Positions 17,486-25,278 of a DNA stretch of 36,779 bases are shown one piece after another. A program made the translations under genes and the position numbers. Source of the DNA: a virus. The stretch is from IMG/VR virus record IMGVR_UViG_3300031997_000030, positions 1 to 36,779 of that record. One strand, 5' to 3'. The notes beneath the pieces were generated by a model. That model was not told the origin of the DNA. It saw only the letters and a program-made list of their open reading frames with translations, and made no database searches. Position 1 is the first letter of the stretch; each line of letters starts with the position of its first letter.

Positions 17486-17505
17486 GACTGGCTATCCTTT
17501 TTGGT

Positions 17506-18363
17506 TTATTTTTTCACCCGACCCTCGCGATACGCTGACCGGATTTCGCGGTCCAAGGCTTCCGATTGCTTCTTCATGTCATCGGTCCAAGTTCTTGGAT
17601 CATTCGGAAATTTGCCGACCTCTTTGATGATTTCGGCTTCCGTCCATACCCGTTGCCCATTCAAGGATGGCGGTGCCCCGATAACCGGAGCCGCCTTCGC
17701 CTTTAGAACGCTTTTATCCGTTATGCCCTTCTGTTTTTGCCAGAGAAACAGGGCATATTCTGCACGTTCCATCGGTCGCATATTCTTCATGGCCGGGGTG
17801 GATTGGACGATTTCCGCTATGTCTTGTTCGTCATCGTCAGTCAGTCCTCGTTGAGTCTTGATGAATTTGGTGGCTTCTGTCGTTTCTTGCCGCCATTCGG
17901 AGGTTTCTTGATCCACGACTTGTCGCTCATTGAGCTGCGAAAGCAACCGCTTCTCAAACTGCGACAGGTGGGTTCCAATCTTTTCTTCGATTGTCTCCTC
18001 TGGGGCTTCCCAAAACGACTTGCCAGGCTTTCGATTGTCTCCCGATGATTTAAGGGACGCTTCGAGTTGATCCAGGCGGGTTTGCAAGTTCCCGACTATT
18101 TCTTCTCTCTGCGATCTTTCGTCGCGTAGGCGACCTCTCAGCTCGCGGATAGTATCGAGCTTGGAAGGGCCTCGGGTACGGGTTTGACGATCTGTTGCCG
18201 AACCACCTTCGGTAGACTCTTGCGAGCCACCGGCACGTTCCTGTCCGTCTTGCGACGATTCGGGGGCGACACTCCCCGTCTCCGTGGATACGTCGGAGGT
18301 TGTTTTTACGGTCGCACCGCCGGAATTGATCGGCGCGTCTACAGTTCCCACTAAGTCGCTCAC
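17506..18363 (-). CDS. Scaffolding protein (285 aa)
   Basis: The GTG start at 18363 has a strong AGGAGGT site. The N-terminal 65 residues are Ser/Thr/Gly/Gln-rich and disordered. Then come a charged coiled coil (about 68-105: IRELRGRLRDERSQREEI), a long helical middle part and a short basic C-terminus (SAYREGRVKK), the usual coat-binding end of scaffolds. It is the gene immediately before the coat gene, as expected. It would guide procapsid assembly and then be released. Confidence 0.85.
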   Translation of the reverse strand: MSDLVGTVDAPINSGGATVKTTSDVSTETGSVAPESSQDGQERAGGSQESTEGGSATDRQTRTRGPSKLDTIRELRGRLRDERSQREEIVGNLQTRLDQLEASLKSSGDNRKPGKSFWEAPEETIEEKIGTHLSQFEKRLLSQLNERQVVDQETSEWRQETTEATKFIKTQRGLTDDDEQDIAEIVQSTPAMKNMRPMERAEYALFLWQKQKGITDKSVLKAKAAPVIGAPPSLNGQRVWTEAEIIKEVGKFPNDPRTWTDDMKKQSEALDREIRSAYREGRVKK

Positions 18364-18381
18364 AGGGCGACCTCCTGATAA

Positions 18382-18396
18382 CGGGCCATTGGCCCG
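18382..18396 (-). terminator. 7-bp hairpin before the scaffold gene
   Basis: CGGGCCA and TGGCCCG are perfect arms around one base, in the 43-base gap between the exported four-cysteine gene and the scaffold. On the transcribed strand a short TTATC follows, then the scaffold ribosome site. It is probably an attenuator or RNA-processing stem rather than a full terminator. Confidence 0.45.
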
Positions 18397-18406
18397 GATT
18401 TTGCGT

Positions 18407-18751
18407 CTAGTAACATTGGTAGAGAATCGTCACGCTGGCAGCGTTTGTCTTTCGATAGCTCAATCCCTTCGGGAGAGCTACGTCATAATATTTGCATTGA
18501 TCCGCAACCAGCGTTGAAATTGGACCTAGAAATTGACTATCAGCAACGGTCCATGTCGAGTTATAAACCGTCATGGAAGCACTGGCGACGCCAAAAGAGG
18601 TGCAAATTCCATGGAGAATTCCTCTCTGAGTTCCCTCGCATAGCGGAACGAAATTATGAGTCGTCAGTGTATTGGTCGATCGCCAGATATCACCTGCTTT
18701 AACGAAAGAGGGCATGGCCAGAAGTAAGGAAAAAATCAATAGTCGTTTCAT
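18407..18751 (-). CDS. Exported four-cysteine protein, copy 2 (114 aa)
   Basis: Signal peptide at residues 1-19 (KRLL, hydrophobic core, VKA-G). The mature domain is about 95 residues, is a clear paralogue of the upstream gene and shares DIWRS, TQRGI(L/F)HG(I/V)CT, GPI(S/T)TLVADQCKYYDVA and the C-terminal IL(Y)xCY. Four cysteines are conserved in both copies (LC near the N-terminus, GxC, DQC, xCY), suggesting two disulfides formed after export. It lies between portal and scaffold genes. The role is unknown. Candidates are a host-surface or periplasmic exclusion factor, or a head decoration that somehow meets oxidising conditions. Confidence 0.75.
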   Translation of the reverse strand: MKRLLIFSLLLAMPSFVKAGDIWRSTNTLTTHNFVPLCEGTQRGILHGICTSFGVASASMTVYNSTWTVADSQFLGPISTLVADQCKYYDVALPKGLSYRKTNAASVTILYQCY

Positions 18752-18760
18752 CGGTTCACC

Positions 18761-19108
18761 TCAGTAACACTTGTAAAGAATTCCGACGACCGCCGCGTTG
18801 TTCTTGAAGAAATACATCCCGCTCGAAAAGGCTACGTCGTAGTATTTGCACTGATCGGCGACCAATGTCGTAATCGGACCTACGATATTGCCGCTGGTAA
18901 ATGTGGCACTCGACAGAATGGCGATGGAAGAACCGGCCACACCAAAGTTCGTACAGACACCATGGAAAATACCTCTTTGTGTATTTGAACAAAGAGTCTG
19001 CATAGTGGCCTGGGTCGTGATCGCGTTGCTGGACCTCCAGACATCGACCGCCATCGAGGACAGAGATGCCCCAAGTAAAAGTGCCATCGTTAAAATTATT
19101 TTCTTCAT
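18761..19108 (-). CDS. Exported four-cysteine protein, copy 1 (115 aa)
   Basis: Signal peptide at residues 1-20 (KKIILTMALLLGAS, cleavage near SMA-V). The mature part aligns over its whole length with the next gene, with all four cysteines kept, so the two arose by tandem duplication. The pattern of strands (SSNAITTQ, GVAGSSIAIL, GPITTLVADQCKYYDVAF, GILYKCY) suggests a small beta-sandwich. The start overlaps the stop of the preceding 98-residue gene as ATGA. I know no named family. Confidence 0.75.
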   Translation of the reverse strand: MKKIILTMALLLGASLSSMAVDVWRSSNAITTQATMQTLCSNTQRGIFHGVCTNFGVAGSSIAILSSATFTSGNIVGPITTLVADQCKYYDVAFSSGMYFFKNNAAVVGILYKCY

Positions 19109-19401
19109 CGCGTTTCTCCTCTGGCTTCGCTTAGTAGTTGTTCAATCTCGATGGGGGGTTGATCCTCCCGACCGTCTTTTTCCAAAAACGCCAATTCTGA
19201 TTCCAGCGTTAACATGGCCTGTTTGAACCCCTTCTCTATTCCCGCATAGTAACGCCAAGCCGACTCCGATCCTCTGGCCGCCGCCCGGTCACGATTTTCT
19301 TCTATCTTTGAAACCTTTTTGACCCATTCTTCCTGGAGAGCCCGATACGCGGGATTCTCAACTAGGGAGGCGAGTAGGGCGTAGTTATTCACTCGGCTCA
19401 T
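19105..19401 (-). CDS. Small helical protein next to the portal (98 aa)
   Basis: Almost entirely charged helix, with NYALLASLVENPAYRALQEE and a second coiled-coil-like stretch. It is coupled to the portal by an ATGA overlap. Small helical proteins at this spot occur in many podoviruses, but I cannot assign a role. Confidence 0.65.
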   Translation of the reverse strand: MSRVNNYALLASLVENPAYRALQEEWVKKVSKIEENRDRAAARGSESAWRYYAGIEKGFKQAMLTLESELAFLEKDGREDQPPIEIEQLLSEARGETR

Positions 19402-21158
19402 AGGACACTCGCTACGTCTTGCGCGTTCTGCTCGGCGTCGTACCTTGCTGCGGCCCCTAGTTCACCGGCTCGAGAACGCATCGATTCTGCGTTCCCGGCA
19501 GCCGCTCCTGCTTGTTCGATAGCGTTCAGAGGCATACCCGGACCCGGCATACCGGGAGGCATCGGAACTCCGGGAGTCCAAACCGCTTTCGGGTTCATGC
19601 CAATCCCCCTCGCCAGTTCCTCAACAAAAGGCTGAATGTTGACTTGGCCCAGTTGCGGATTCTGGCTCCGGATCGAAGTCACAATCTGGAGAAATTGGAG
19701 CAAGTCTTTGTTGCGTTGAGGACGGAAGTCTTTGTCCGTGACGATCTTCGTCACGACCTCAACATCCAACGCCAAATCCGATGGATAAACGCGGATGTTG
19801 TTGGCTTGACCCGTTGCCGCGATCGAGAACGGCTGATCGAGGAACGAAATGTTGTTTTCGTGACATTTAGAGATGTGTTCCCGAAGGAGGGTTTCGCTCG
19901 CAATTTCCGCCATGACCGATAGCCGTCGGACGGCCTCTGTTTGCGCGATAGACGATTCCGTAGCCGTGGCTTCCGTAACAAGAGCCTGCAGATTGTCGGT
20001 CGCTCCCGTCGTCGCTCGGAACTCCGACTTCATCAACTGTTCTAGCTGGAGTCCAAAATTGACGCCTTCCAGCTGGGGACGTATGGCTTTCAACATCGAA
20101 TCAGGATCTCCGTCTACTTCGACCAATCCCCAAGGCCGAACCTTCATCTGGCTTTGTTTCAGGTTCCCCATACGATTCGAGAGCCACATATTGAATAGCG
20201 AGAAGGTGATGGTGTCATGCATTCGTGCGCGATTTGAGTTGATCTCGGGCTGTGTCGCTTCCGCGACTCTACCCACGCCATAAGCGTAAGGTTCCATCTC
20301 GAATTCGTTCATATGGGCGAACCCGATGGGCCGTCGTTTATAAACCGACGGATGGCCCTTGATCGTCGCCAGGTCATTCACCGTCGCGATACACCACTCG
20401 CGTCCGCTTTGGTCGTTGTTGAGATTCCCGTAGTAGGTAATCAGTTGGAGCAAACTAGAGGGGCCTTGGGATCCGGCATAAGTCTGGTATCCGGCGTTAG
20501 TCATTCGAGCCGTCAGCTCTGGAGACAGGTTTTTCGCATCGCCGGAAGCGGTAATCGCGTCTTCGATGGTCTGAGCATCCCATACATCCGGCATTTTCCT
20601 TGCGAGAGCCCTTAAATATTCCGGCGTGACATAATCAATCAGGGCGTGCCAACTTGATTGGGCGATATCGAAGGCCAGAGGATCGAACGCAATCTGCAAA
20701 AGCGATCGCGGCACGAAATCCGTAGACTCATAGTAGGGCAGATTGACGCTCCAAGGTTGCTCGAACCCGACGGTCCCGAAAAGAGCCATGGACCGGCAAG
20801 CCTTCAAGAGTTTCCGTCGGTACTGAGTCGCGGTCTGTTGCCAATTAATGACTTGCTCGGAAACCCAGAGATCGTCCTGAACCACGTCGGGGTTCATAGA
20901 GACGAAACTAAAATTGGGTTGGGCCGAAGTCATCGCGCGATAGAAAAACGTCGCAATGGCTTCGGTCGCTCGGGCGGTTTCTGTGACCTGGGGATTGGCG
21001 AACCCCGTTAAATCGCCCGTCCTCGCGGGTTTCACCAACCGCCAGAAATCGGCGTAGATATTGAACCGCGAAAGCTGCTGGTGAAGACGGGTATGCCAGA
21101 AATCGACCTTTTCTTTGATTTCGTTATGGGGATTTGGAGGAAGTTCTGGATCAATCAT
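19398..21158 (-). CDS. Portal protein (586 aa)
   Basis: Size, position after the large terminase and sequence style fit a podoviral portal. It has an N-terminal helical region, FFYRAMTSAQPNFSFVSMNP, a stem/wing region with LLQLITYYGNLNNDQSGREW and IGFAHMNEFEMEPYAYGVGR (the usual 'proceeding to smaller/portal core' segment), a helical NSNRARMHDTITFSLFNMWL and RATTGATDNLQALVTEATAT leading into the crown, and a disordered Pro/Gly/Ala-rich tail. Twelve copies would form the DNA gate at one capsid vertex and dock the terminase and adaptor. It is ATGA-coupled to both neighbours. Confidence 0.88.
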   Translation of the reverse strand: MIDPELPPNPHNEIKEKVDFWHTRLHQQLSRFNIYADFWRLVKPARTGDLTGFANPQVTETARATEAIATFFYRAMTSAQPNFSFVSMNPDVVQDDLWVSEQVINWQQTATQYRRKLLKACRSMALFGTVGFEQPWSVNLPYYESTDFVPRSLLQIAFDPLAFDIAQSSWHALIDYVTPEYLRALARKMPDVWDAQTIEDAITASGDAKNLSPELTARMTNAGYQTYAGSQGPSSLLQLITYYGNLNNDQSGREWCIATVNDLATIKGHPSVYKRRPIGFAHMNEFEMEPYAYGVGRVAEATQPEINSNRARMHDTITFSLFNMWLSNRMGNLKQSQMKVRPWGLVEVDGDPDSMLKAIRPQLEGVNFGLQLEQLMKSEFRATTGATDNLQALVTEATATESSIAQTEAVRRLSVMAEIASETLLREHISKCHENNISFLDQPFSIAATGQANNIRVYPSDLALDVEVVTKIVTDKDFRPQRNKDLLQFLQIVTSIRSQNPQLGQVNIQPFVEELARGIGMNPKAVWTPGVPMPPGMPGPGMPLNAIEQAGAAAGNAESMRSRAGELGAAARYDAEQNAQDVASVL

Positions 21159-22552
21159 AAGTATCCGGCGGCGGTACCTTCGGTATGGAAATCGAAGGAT
21201 GTCGCGGGCTCCTCGGTTTTATAACGTCTGATTTTTTGGGCTTCTTTATCGGCTTTAATGTCGGCATAAACTTCTTCAATCGTGCGAACCTTCTCTGAGC
21301 GTCCGGTGAGGAATAGCCGTGTTTGAAGAAGTTCGACCAGGTAATGAAGAGCGTCCACCAGATCATCGTTCCCGTCCTCGGTTTTCTCCATGGTGGTATC
21401 TTTCCACTCGTACATGAGCAATTGTTTCCGGAGTTTCCGGCAGGAAAGATCGACCACGATCCGATCTTCGGAAAAAAGCTGCTGGAGCATTGCTCGGGAG
21501 GATTTCTTATCGCGGGTAGAGAGGCGAAGCGGTCTTATTCCGGAGTTCTGGAAATGCCAGAACACCGTCAGTCCCCTCATTTCGGCGTCCTGTTTCGCAG
21601 CGTCGTGCGAGAGGGCGTTCCCGACGATGTTTTCCTTGGGCGTCGTCTTTTCTTTGATGATGGAGCCCTGGGCGGCAGGCGAGAGTCCGTTTTGGGCGTG
21701 TTCCCGGTAGACAAATAGTCTTCCATCGCGCACAAAGCCCCATACACATCCCGTATTGTCGCGCATCCCCCAATCAATCCCCCGATAGGCGTCGAACACC
21801 CCGAGGGGATTCTCCACGGCGGAGGTGTGGCGGGCATTGTCCTGGAAAACATTGAACACCCGACCCACTGCTGACTCGTATTCGGCCATGTATTCCTGGT
21901 TCCACACCATTGGATCGAGAGAATTTTTGATCCGGTCGATTTCTTCTTTCGAGATATGGGGGTTGTCATAGGTCGTAAAGTGAAAAGTTGCCCAATCGGT
22001 CTTGCCTTCGGCAATCAACCGTTTCGCTTCGTCCTCCAGATCCTTGAACCAGTTGAACCCCTTGGGGGTCGAGACAAAAATGGCGGGGGCCTTATGGACG
22101 GACAGGTTCGGCTCGACGACGTTGTACCAGGCTTCCGGCTTATGGTACGCCGCTTCCTCGAAAATAACACCCGTCGGAGCGGGACCACGCAGGGAGTCGG
22201 GATCGTCCGATCCCATGTAGTAAAGCTCGCTCCCGTTTTTGAGGGTAATCATCATGTCCTGATCATTCGGTTTCTTGGCGAACGCCTCATGCGGGATCAT
22301 GCGTTTGATCGAACTCCACGAAATAAGCCGCCCCTGCCTGTAGGTGGGGGAGATGTACCAAACCACCGAGTTAGGCGGTCCCATCCAGTCCAAGATCTTC
22401 TTCATCGTGAACACGGTTTTCCCGAACTTGCGACCGGCGCGGACATGCTTAAACCTCGCGGGGGAAGCGTCGATGAGTTTCTGCGCCGGAGTCAGGACAA
22501 GGTTGACCTTGAACTTGCGTTCCTTTGCTCCATCGTCCGGTAGCAGGTTCAT
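21155..22552 (-). CDS. terL: Large terminase subunit (465 aa)
   Basis: The DNA-packaging motor. The ATPase part shows the Walker A variant RAGRKFGKT (38-46), Walker B GVIFEE (128-133) and a coupling-type STPKG (161-165). The RNase H-like nuclease part has RGIDWG with Asp260, a second acidic site near HDAAKQD (Asp317) and GNDDLVDALHYL (Asp396/397, Asp400). All expected catalytic residues are present and the length is normal. It would cut concatemers and pump DNA through the portal. The stop overlaps the portal start and the start overlaps the preceding small gene. Confidence 0.95.
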   Translation of the reverse strand: MNLLPDDGAKERKFKVNLVLTPAQKLIDASPARFKHVRAGRKFGKTVFTMKKILDWMGPPNSVVWYISPTYRQGRLISWSSIKRMIPHEAFAKKPNDQDMMITLKNGSELYYMGSDDPDSLRGPAPTGVIFEEAAYHKPEAWYNVVEPNLSVHKAPAIFVSTPKGFNWFKDLEDEAKRLIAEGKTDWATFHFTTYDNPHISKEEIDRIKNSLDPMVWNQEYMAEYESAVGRVFNVFQDNARHTSAVENPLGVFDAYRGIDWGMRDNTGCVWGFVRDGRLFVYREHAQNGLSPAAQGSIIKEKTTPKENIVGNALSHDAAKQDAEMRGLTVFWHFQNSGIRPLRLSTRDKKSSRAMLQQLFSEDRIVVDLSCRKLRKQLLMYEWKDTTMEKTEDGNDDLVDALHYLVELLQTRLFLTGRSEKVRTIEEVYADIKADKEAQKIRRYKTEEPATSFDFHTEGTAAGYL

Positions 22553-22734
22553 CGTTTACCCAGAGCCGATTTGAGCGGATCTTTGCTTCGGTATTCCGGT
22601 TTGCCCTGCGCCTTGCGCTTCTCCGAGAGCATAATCGCAATAGCTTGATCGCGGCTTTTGACTTCGGGACCACGTTTGCCTCCCGAATGAAGCGTTCCCG
22701 ATTTCCACTTCGACATCACTTTATCCCAAGGCAT
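22549..22734 (-). CDS. DUF6496-like small protein (61 aa)
   Basis: The sequence has the pattern WDKVMxKWKxGxLHSGG followed by PEVKSRDQAIAIMLSE, which I associate with a widespread small phage/bacterial family (DUF6496) of unknown function, rich in Lys and Ser. It lies directly before the large terminase. The start overlaps the previous stop as TGATG. A nucleic-acid-binding role is plausible from the basic charge, but this is inference. Confidence 0.7.
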   Translation of the reverse strand: MPWDKVMSKWKSGTLHSGGKRGPEVKSRDQAIAIMLSEKRKAQGKPEYRSKDPLKSALGKR

Positions 22735-22925
22735 CAGTAAATATCCCCCTTATGCGTCGCCATTCCCCTCGGCGGCGTTTTTTCGCCCTTCTGCATCCCG
22801 TATTTCATCCGGATTCCCTTCAAGAATAATTCACGGTTCATGGCTCCGAGAGAATCTTCGAGAAAAGAATGTTTTTCCTTCTGGACAACGGGCGGGCGTT
22901 CCGGAGATGAAACCTTATCAATCAT
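22734..22925 (-). CDS. Small hypothetical protein (63 aa)
   Basis: A polar, basic ORF (SFLEDSLGAMNRELFLKGIR in the middle) between the likely small terminase and the DUF6496-like gene. Its ribosome site is weak, but its stop is coupled to the next start. No motif was recognised. It may be a packaging accessory. Confidence 0.55.
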   Translation of the reverse strand: MIDKVSSPERPPVVQKEKHSFLEDSLGAMNRELFLKGIRMKYGMQKGEKTPPRGMATHKGDIY

Positions 22926-22947
22926 TTTCGGCAGCCGCGTTTTTTGG

Positions 22948-23601
22948 TCACGTTGATCCCTCCATGAAAACGAAAGTTTCCTTCGTGTATTCGTGCTGGA
23001 CGCGCTCGATTTTGGGACTCAGCCGATTCCCCAACTCCTGCCAGAATTGCACCATCTCCCGCGTCGGTTTGAACTCCTCTTTCCAGTAGGCCAACTCGAC
23101 GGACTGGAGGCAAGTCTTACAGTTGGCCGCGAAACTCATGTCGTCGCGCCTCACGATTTCCGCTTCGGTGACCGAATAATCGCTGGTGCCGTGGCAAAGA
23201 TGGCAGGTCGCCCGGTACCCTTCCTTGAACCCACGGGCTCCGTCGGTCCCGTACTGCCACCACCAGGACACCAAATCGCCGTTCTGCGTTCCCATCGCCG
23301 CCAGCTTCGCCGCGATGAACTCCTTCCATTTGCGGGAGGAGAGAAACTTCGTCGCCCAGTCCCTCGGTTTATTGACAAACTCGCAAGCCAACTCAATATT
23401 TCCGTTGTTCTTCTGGAGGGCCCAGATGAACCGTGTCTTATCAGGGGAAAACGAGAAAGGCCGATCGCCGACCTTCCAGGGAGCAAACATGACATCGTTC
23501 CCCACAACGAGAGCCTTGCCATATCCCTCGGAAATATCGACAGCCATCTGGCGGGTCTGTTGATCCATAAAAATAGAGAGCAGTTCAGATGATTCAGGCA
23601 C
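22948..23601 (-). CDS. Putative small terminase subunit with zinc finger (217 aa)
   Basis: GTG start at 23601, eight bases after a GAGGG site. The middle region (WALQKNNGNIELACEFVNKP then WATKFLSSRKWKEFIAAKLA) has the helix-turn-helix layout seen at the N-terminus of small terminases, which bind the packaging site. It is followed by a CHLCH...CKTC zinc-binding pair (about residues 132-165) and a charged helical C-terminus. It lies three genes before the large terminase. Identity is inferred from the fold-like pattern and place. A zinc-binding regulator is the alternative. Confidence 0.6.
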   Translation of the reverse strand: MPESSELLSIFMDQQTRQMAVDISEGYGKALVVGNDVMFAPWKVGDRPFSFSPDKTRFIWALQKNNGNIELACEFVNKPRDWATKFLSSRKWKEFIAAKLAAMGTQNGDLVSWWWQYGTDGARGFKEGYRATCHLCHGTSDYSVTEAEIVRRDDMSFAANCKTCLQSVELAYWKEEFKPTREMVQFWQELGNRLSPKIERVQHEYTKETFVFMEGST

Positions 23602-23648
23602 CTGAATTGCCCTCTGTTTTCACGTATAAAAGACGGCGCGATTTATAC

Positions 23649-23855
23649 CTACGGAACGAGTTTACCCCCAGAGGAGGCATCTGTCAATGGCGCGCGTTTT
23701 TCATCGACGACGACACCGATGACGACATTCGGTACTCGATCCCCATGGAACCAGAACAACTTGCACCAGTTGCATTGTCTGAAAGAGATGGGTTTATCGC
23801 CATCCCATCCTTCCAAAGGAACGCCCCAGTTATGGGCGCACATGACTTTCATCAT
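23649..23855 (-). CDS. Small Cys/His protein (68 aa)
   Basis: The first of two ATGs overlaps the stop of the preceding 43-residue gene (ATGA), which supports this start despite the lack of a ribosome site. CAHNWGVP, then CNWCKLFWFHGD and PNVVIG, forms a likely single metal site. I recall similar phage proteins, but without known function. Confidence 0.55.
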   Translation of the reverse strand: MMKVMCAHNWGVPLEGWDGDKPISFRQCNWCKLFWFHGDRVPNVVIGVVVDEKRAPLTDASSGGKLVP

Positions 23856-23983
23856 TTGGGTTTCTTTCTGAAATAGGCGTCCAGGCTCTTGTCGAGCGAT
23901 TTCGCCTTGACGGAATTCTCTTTACAGAAGACCTTCGTGATCTTCGGTTTCGGAGCGTATTTCTTCTGCCAGGCCCCCGTCAT
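23852..23983 (-). CDS. Small basic protein (43 aa)
   Basis: A 43-codon ORF, lysine-rich (WQKKYAPKPKITKVF), that fits exactly between neighbours with 4-base ATGA overlaps at both ends. The double overlap is the main evidence that it is translated. Function unknown. Confidence 0.55.
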   Translation of the reverse strand: MTGAWQKKYAPKPKITKVFCKENSVKAKSLDKSLDAYFRKKPK

Positions 23984-24222
23984 AGCGGCGTTATTTCATC
24001 CCCCGTTGAATCTTGATCCGGGATATCGTTCGGCTCATTGAACCCCTCCGGAACCGATAACTCGTCTTGATCCGGAATTGTCGTTGTGGTGACATCCGTC
24101 GGTATCACCGCCTCCGCCGTCATCTCTTTTTTCTCCTCAATGGTGATCTCCGGAATCCGTATCACATACCCCACCGCTAGTGCCAACCCCGCTACCGCAA
24201 GCGCCTTCTCCCATCGTCCCAT
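23980..24222 (-). CDS. Single-span membrane protein with acidic tail (80 aa)
   Basis: ATG at 24222 has a good GAGGGGG site. A TTG at 24237 is in frame but less likely. Residues 6-20 are a transmembrane segment (ALAVAGLALAVGYVI). The remaining 55 residues are acidic and Thr/Pro-rich with two IPDQD motifs. Topology is probably N-in, tail outside. The role is unknown. It overlaps the upstream membrane-protein gene in a different frame by 86 bases. Confidence 0.6.
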   Translation of the reverse strand: MGRWEKALAVAGLALAVGYVIRIPEITIEEKKEMTAEAVIPTDVTTTTIPDQDELSVPEGFNEPNDIPDQDSTGDEITPL

Positions 24223-24400
24223 CTTGTACCCCCTCAATATCCCCAGGCCATGCCATCACCCGAATGAATTCTCTGTAAGCCATAAAACCAAATCCGCTCA
24301 ATATAAACAAACTTAATAAAATCGTTATAGCCCATAACGCAATACATCTGCGCTGCAATTCATTAAACCGCTGAACGTACCCATTGTCAAATCTCATCAT
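24137..24400 (-). CDS. Membrane protein, first gene of the leftward block (87 aa)
   Basis: ATG at 24400 (tandem ATGATG after an AGG site) opens a frame with one strong transmembrane segment (ALWAITILLSLFILSGFGFM, about 21-40), then YREFIRVMAWPGD and a Gly/Cys/Asp-rich tail. The tail is encoded in a second frame of the next gene, so its last 28 residues may be constrained by, or be a by-product of, that gene. It probably heads the main late transcript. Confidence 0.5.
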   Translation of the reverse strand: MMRFDNGYVQRFNELQRRCIALWAITILLSLFILSGFGFMAYREFIRVMAWPGDIEGVQDGTMGEGACGSGVGTSGGVCDTDSGDHH

Positions 24401-24682
24401 TCTATACCTGGGATATTTAATGAAAATTTGTAGGCCATTGCTATAGCCGTTGTTATTGCCATTATTGTAACTTGGATATGTTGGTAAAGTCTGTGGGGGG
24501 GATTAGAACTATGATCTAGGTGTGGGGGTGAACTACCCTCCCCTACGGTATGGGGTATCATAGGTACAATAGCCTATACAAATCATATTGATATATAGCA
24601 TTGATTATATATATGTCCGATAATGTTAATTATGTTTCATAGCCAAGCAACGTAGCTTGTTTATTAGTTTCGGAGTGCCAAT
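24401..24682. promoter_or_regulatory. AT-rich intergenic control region
   Basis: 282 bases without a gene, just upstream of the leftward block. It contains a direct repeat ATTGATATATA (24587-24597) / ATTGATTATATATA (24600-24613) and an interrupted inverted repeat ATAGG-N8-CCTAT (24560-24577). The reverse strand has a candidate leftward promoter, CGGACA, 16 bases, then TATATA. AT-rich DNA with iterons could also be a replication origin. No specific site is certain. Confidence 0.45.
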
Positions 24683-25042
24683 TTAGAGTTTTTCTGGTGT
24701 ACCAGCTGGTAGTTTACTATTTGCATTGCCGTTTTCTGATACGGGAGTTTCGCTCTGGCGATTATCGCTCACTAGTCCCTCTCCCCCTGCTTTACTCGCA
24801 GACCTTATCTCTATCTCTTGCTCTGGTTCTGCTTCAACTATCCGTTGTCTAGCTATCAGCGTACGAGTAACGGCTGGTATGCTTCCGCTTAGGCTATAGC
24901 TTGCTTCGCAAACGATGAGATAACCGCATCGGCATCGCTCTATCCACTTCATGCCATTTCCGGAGTGTTGTTGCGATCTATTGAGCACTCTGAAGTTATG
25001 ATTATGCCGATGAGGATTCACCGTTTCCGTTTTTTCGAGCAT
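24683..25042 (-). CDS. Putative metal-binding protein (119 aa)
   Basis: The start is taken at the ATG at 25042. The frame is open further, to a TTG at 25102. The region HRHNHNFRVLNRSQQHSGNG then WIERCRCG and CEASYS suggests a His/Cys metal site. The C-terminal 45 residues are low-complexity (Glu, Ser, Asn, Pro). It is separated by a control region from the block to its left, so it may be a separate leftward unit. No family recognised. Confidence 0.5.
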   Translation of the reverse strand: MLEKTETVNPHRHNHNFRVLNRSQQHSGNGMKWIERCRCGYLIVCEASYSLSGSIPAVTRTLIARQRIVEAEPEQEIEIRSASKAGGEGLVSDNRQSETPVSENGNANSKLPAGTPEKL

Positions 25043-25278
25043 AGGTTGGCCATATCTTCCTTTAGTTTCTTTTCCTTCGGATGGTAGGTGGCGAATTCGC
25101 AAAAAGAGCGCATCGCCTTGTTGTGACGGGGTCGGCCCAGTACGTTTATGCTCGCGGAAGTCCGGCCCGGTCCTATTCGTTTTGTTTACGGGGTGGCGAT
25201 TCTGCTTTCAGAAATCGGCACCGCTGCGGATGACCGCTTATCGTAAACTATCGGCGGCCTATACCGCCTTGCGTCTTG

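Noticed and set aside
21323-22543. Plus-strand ORFs opposite the large terminase
   Set aside because: They are shadows. The minus strand carries a complete set of terminase motifs here.
22922-23113. 63-codon minus-strand ORF
   Set aside because: Out of frame with and inside the small terminase candidate, Arg/Gly-rich, no start signal.
25104-25270. Leftward promoter with TTGACA near 25280 (minus strand)
   Set aside because: The only TATA-like box downstream is 13 bases away, too close for a sigma70 promoter.
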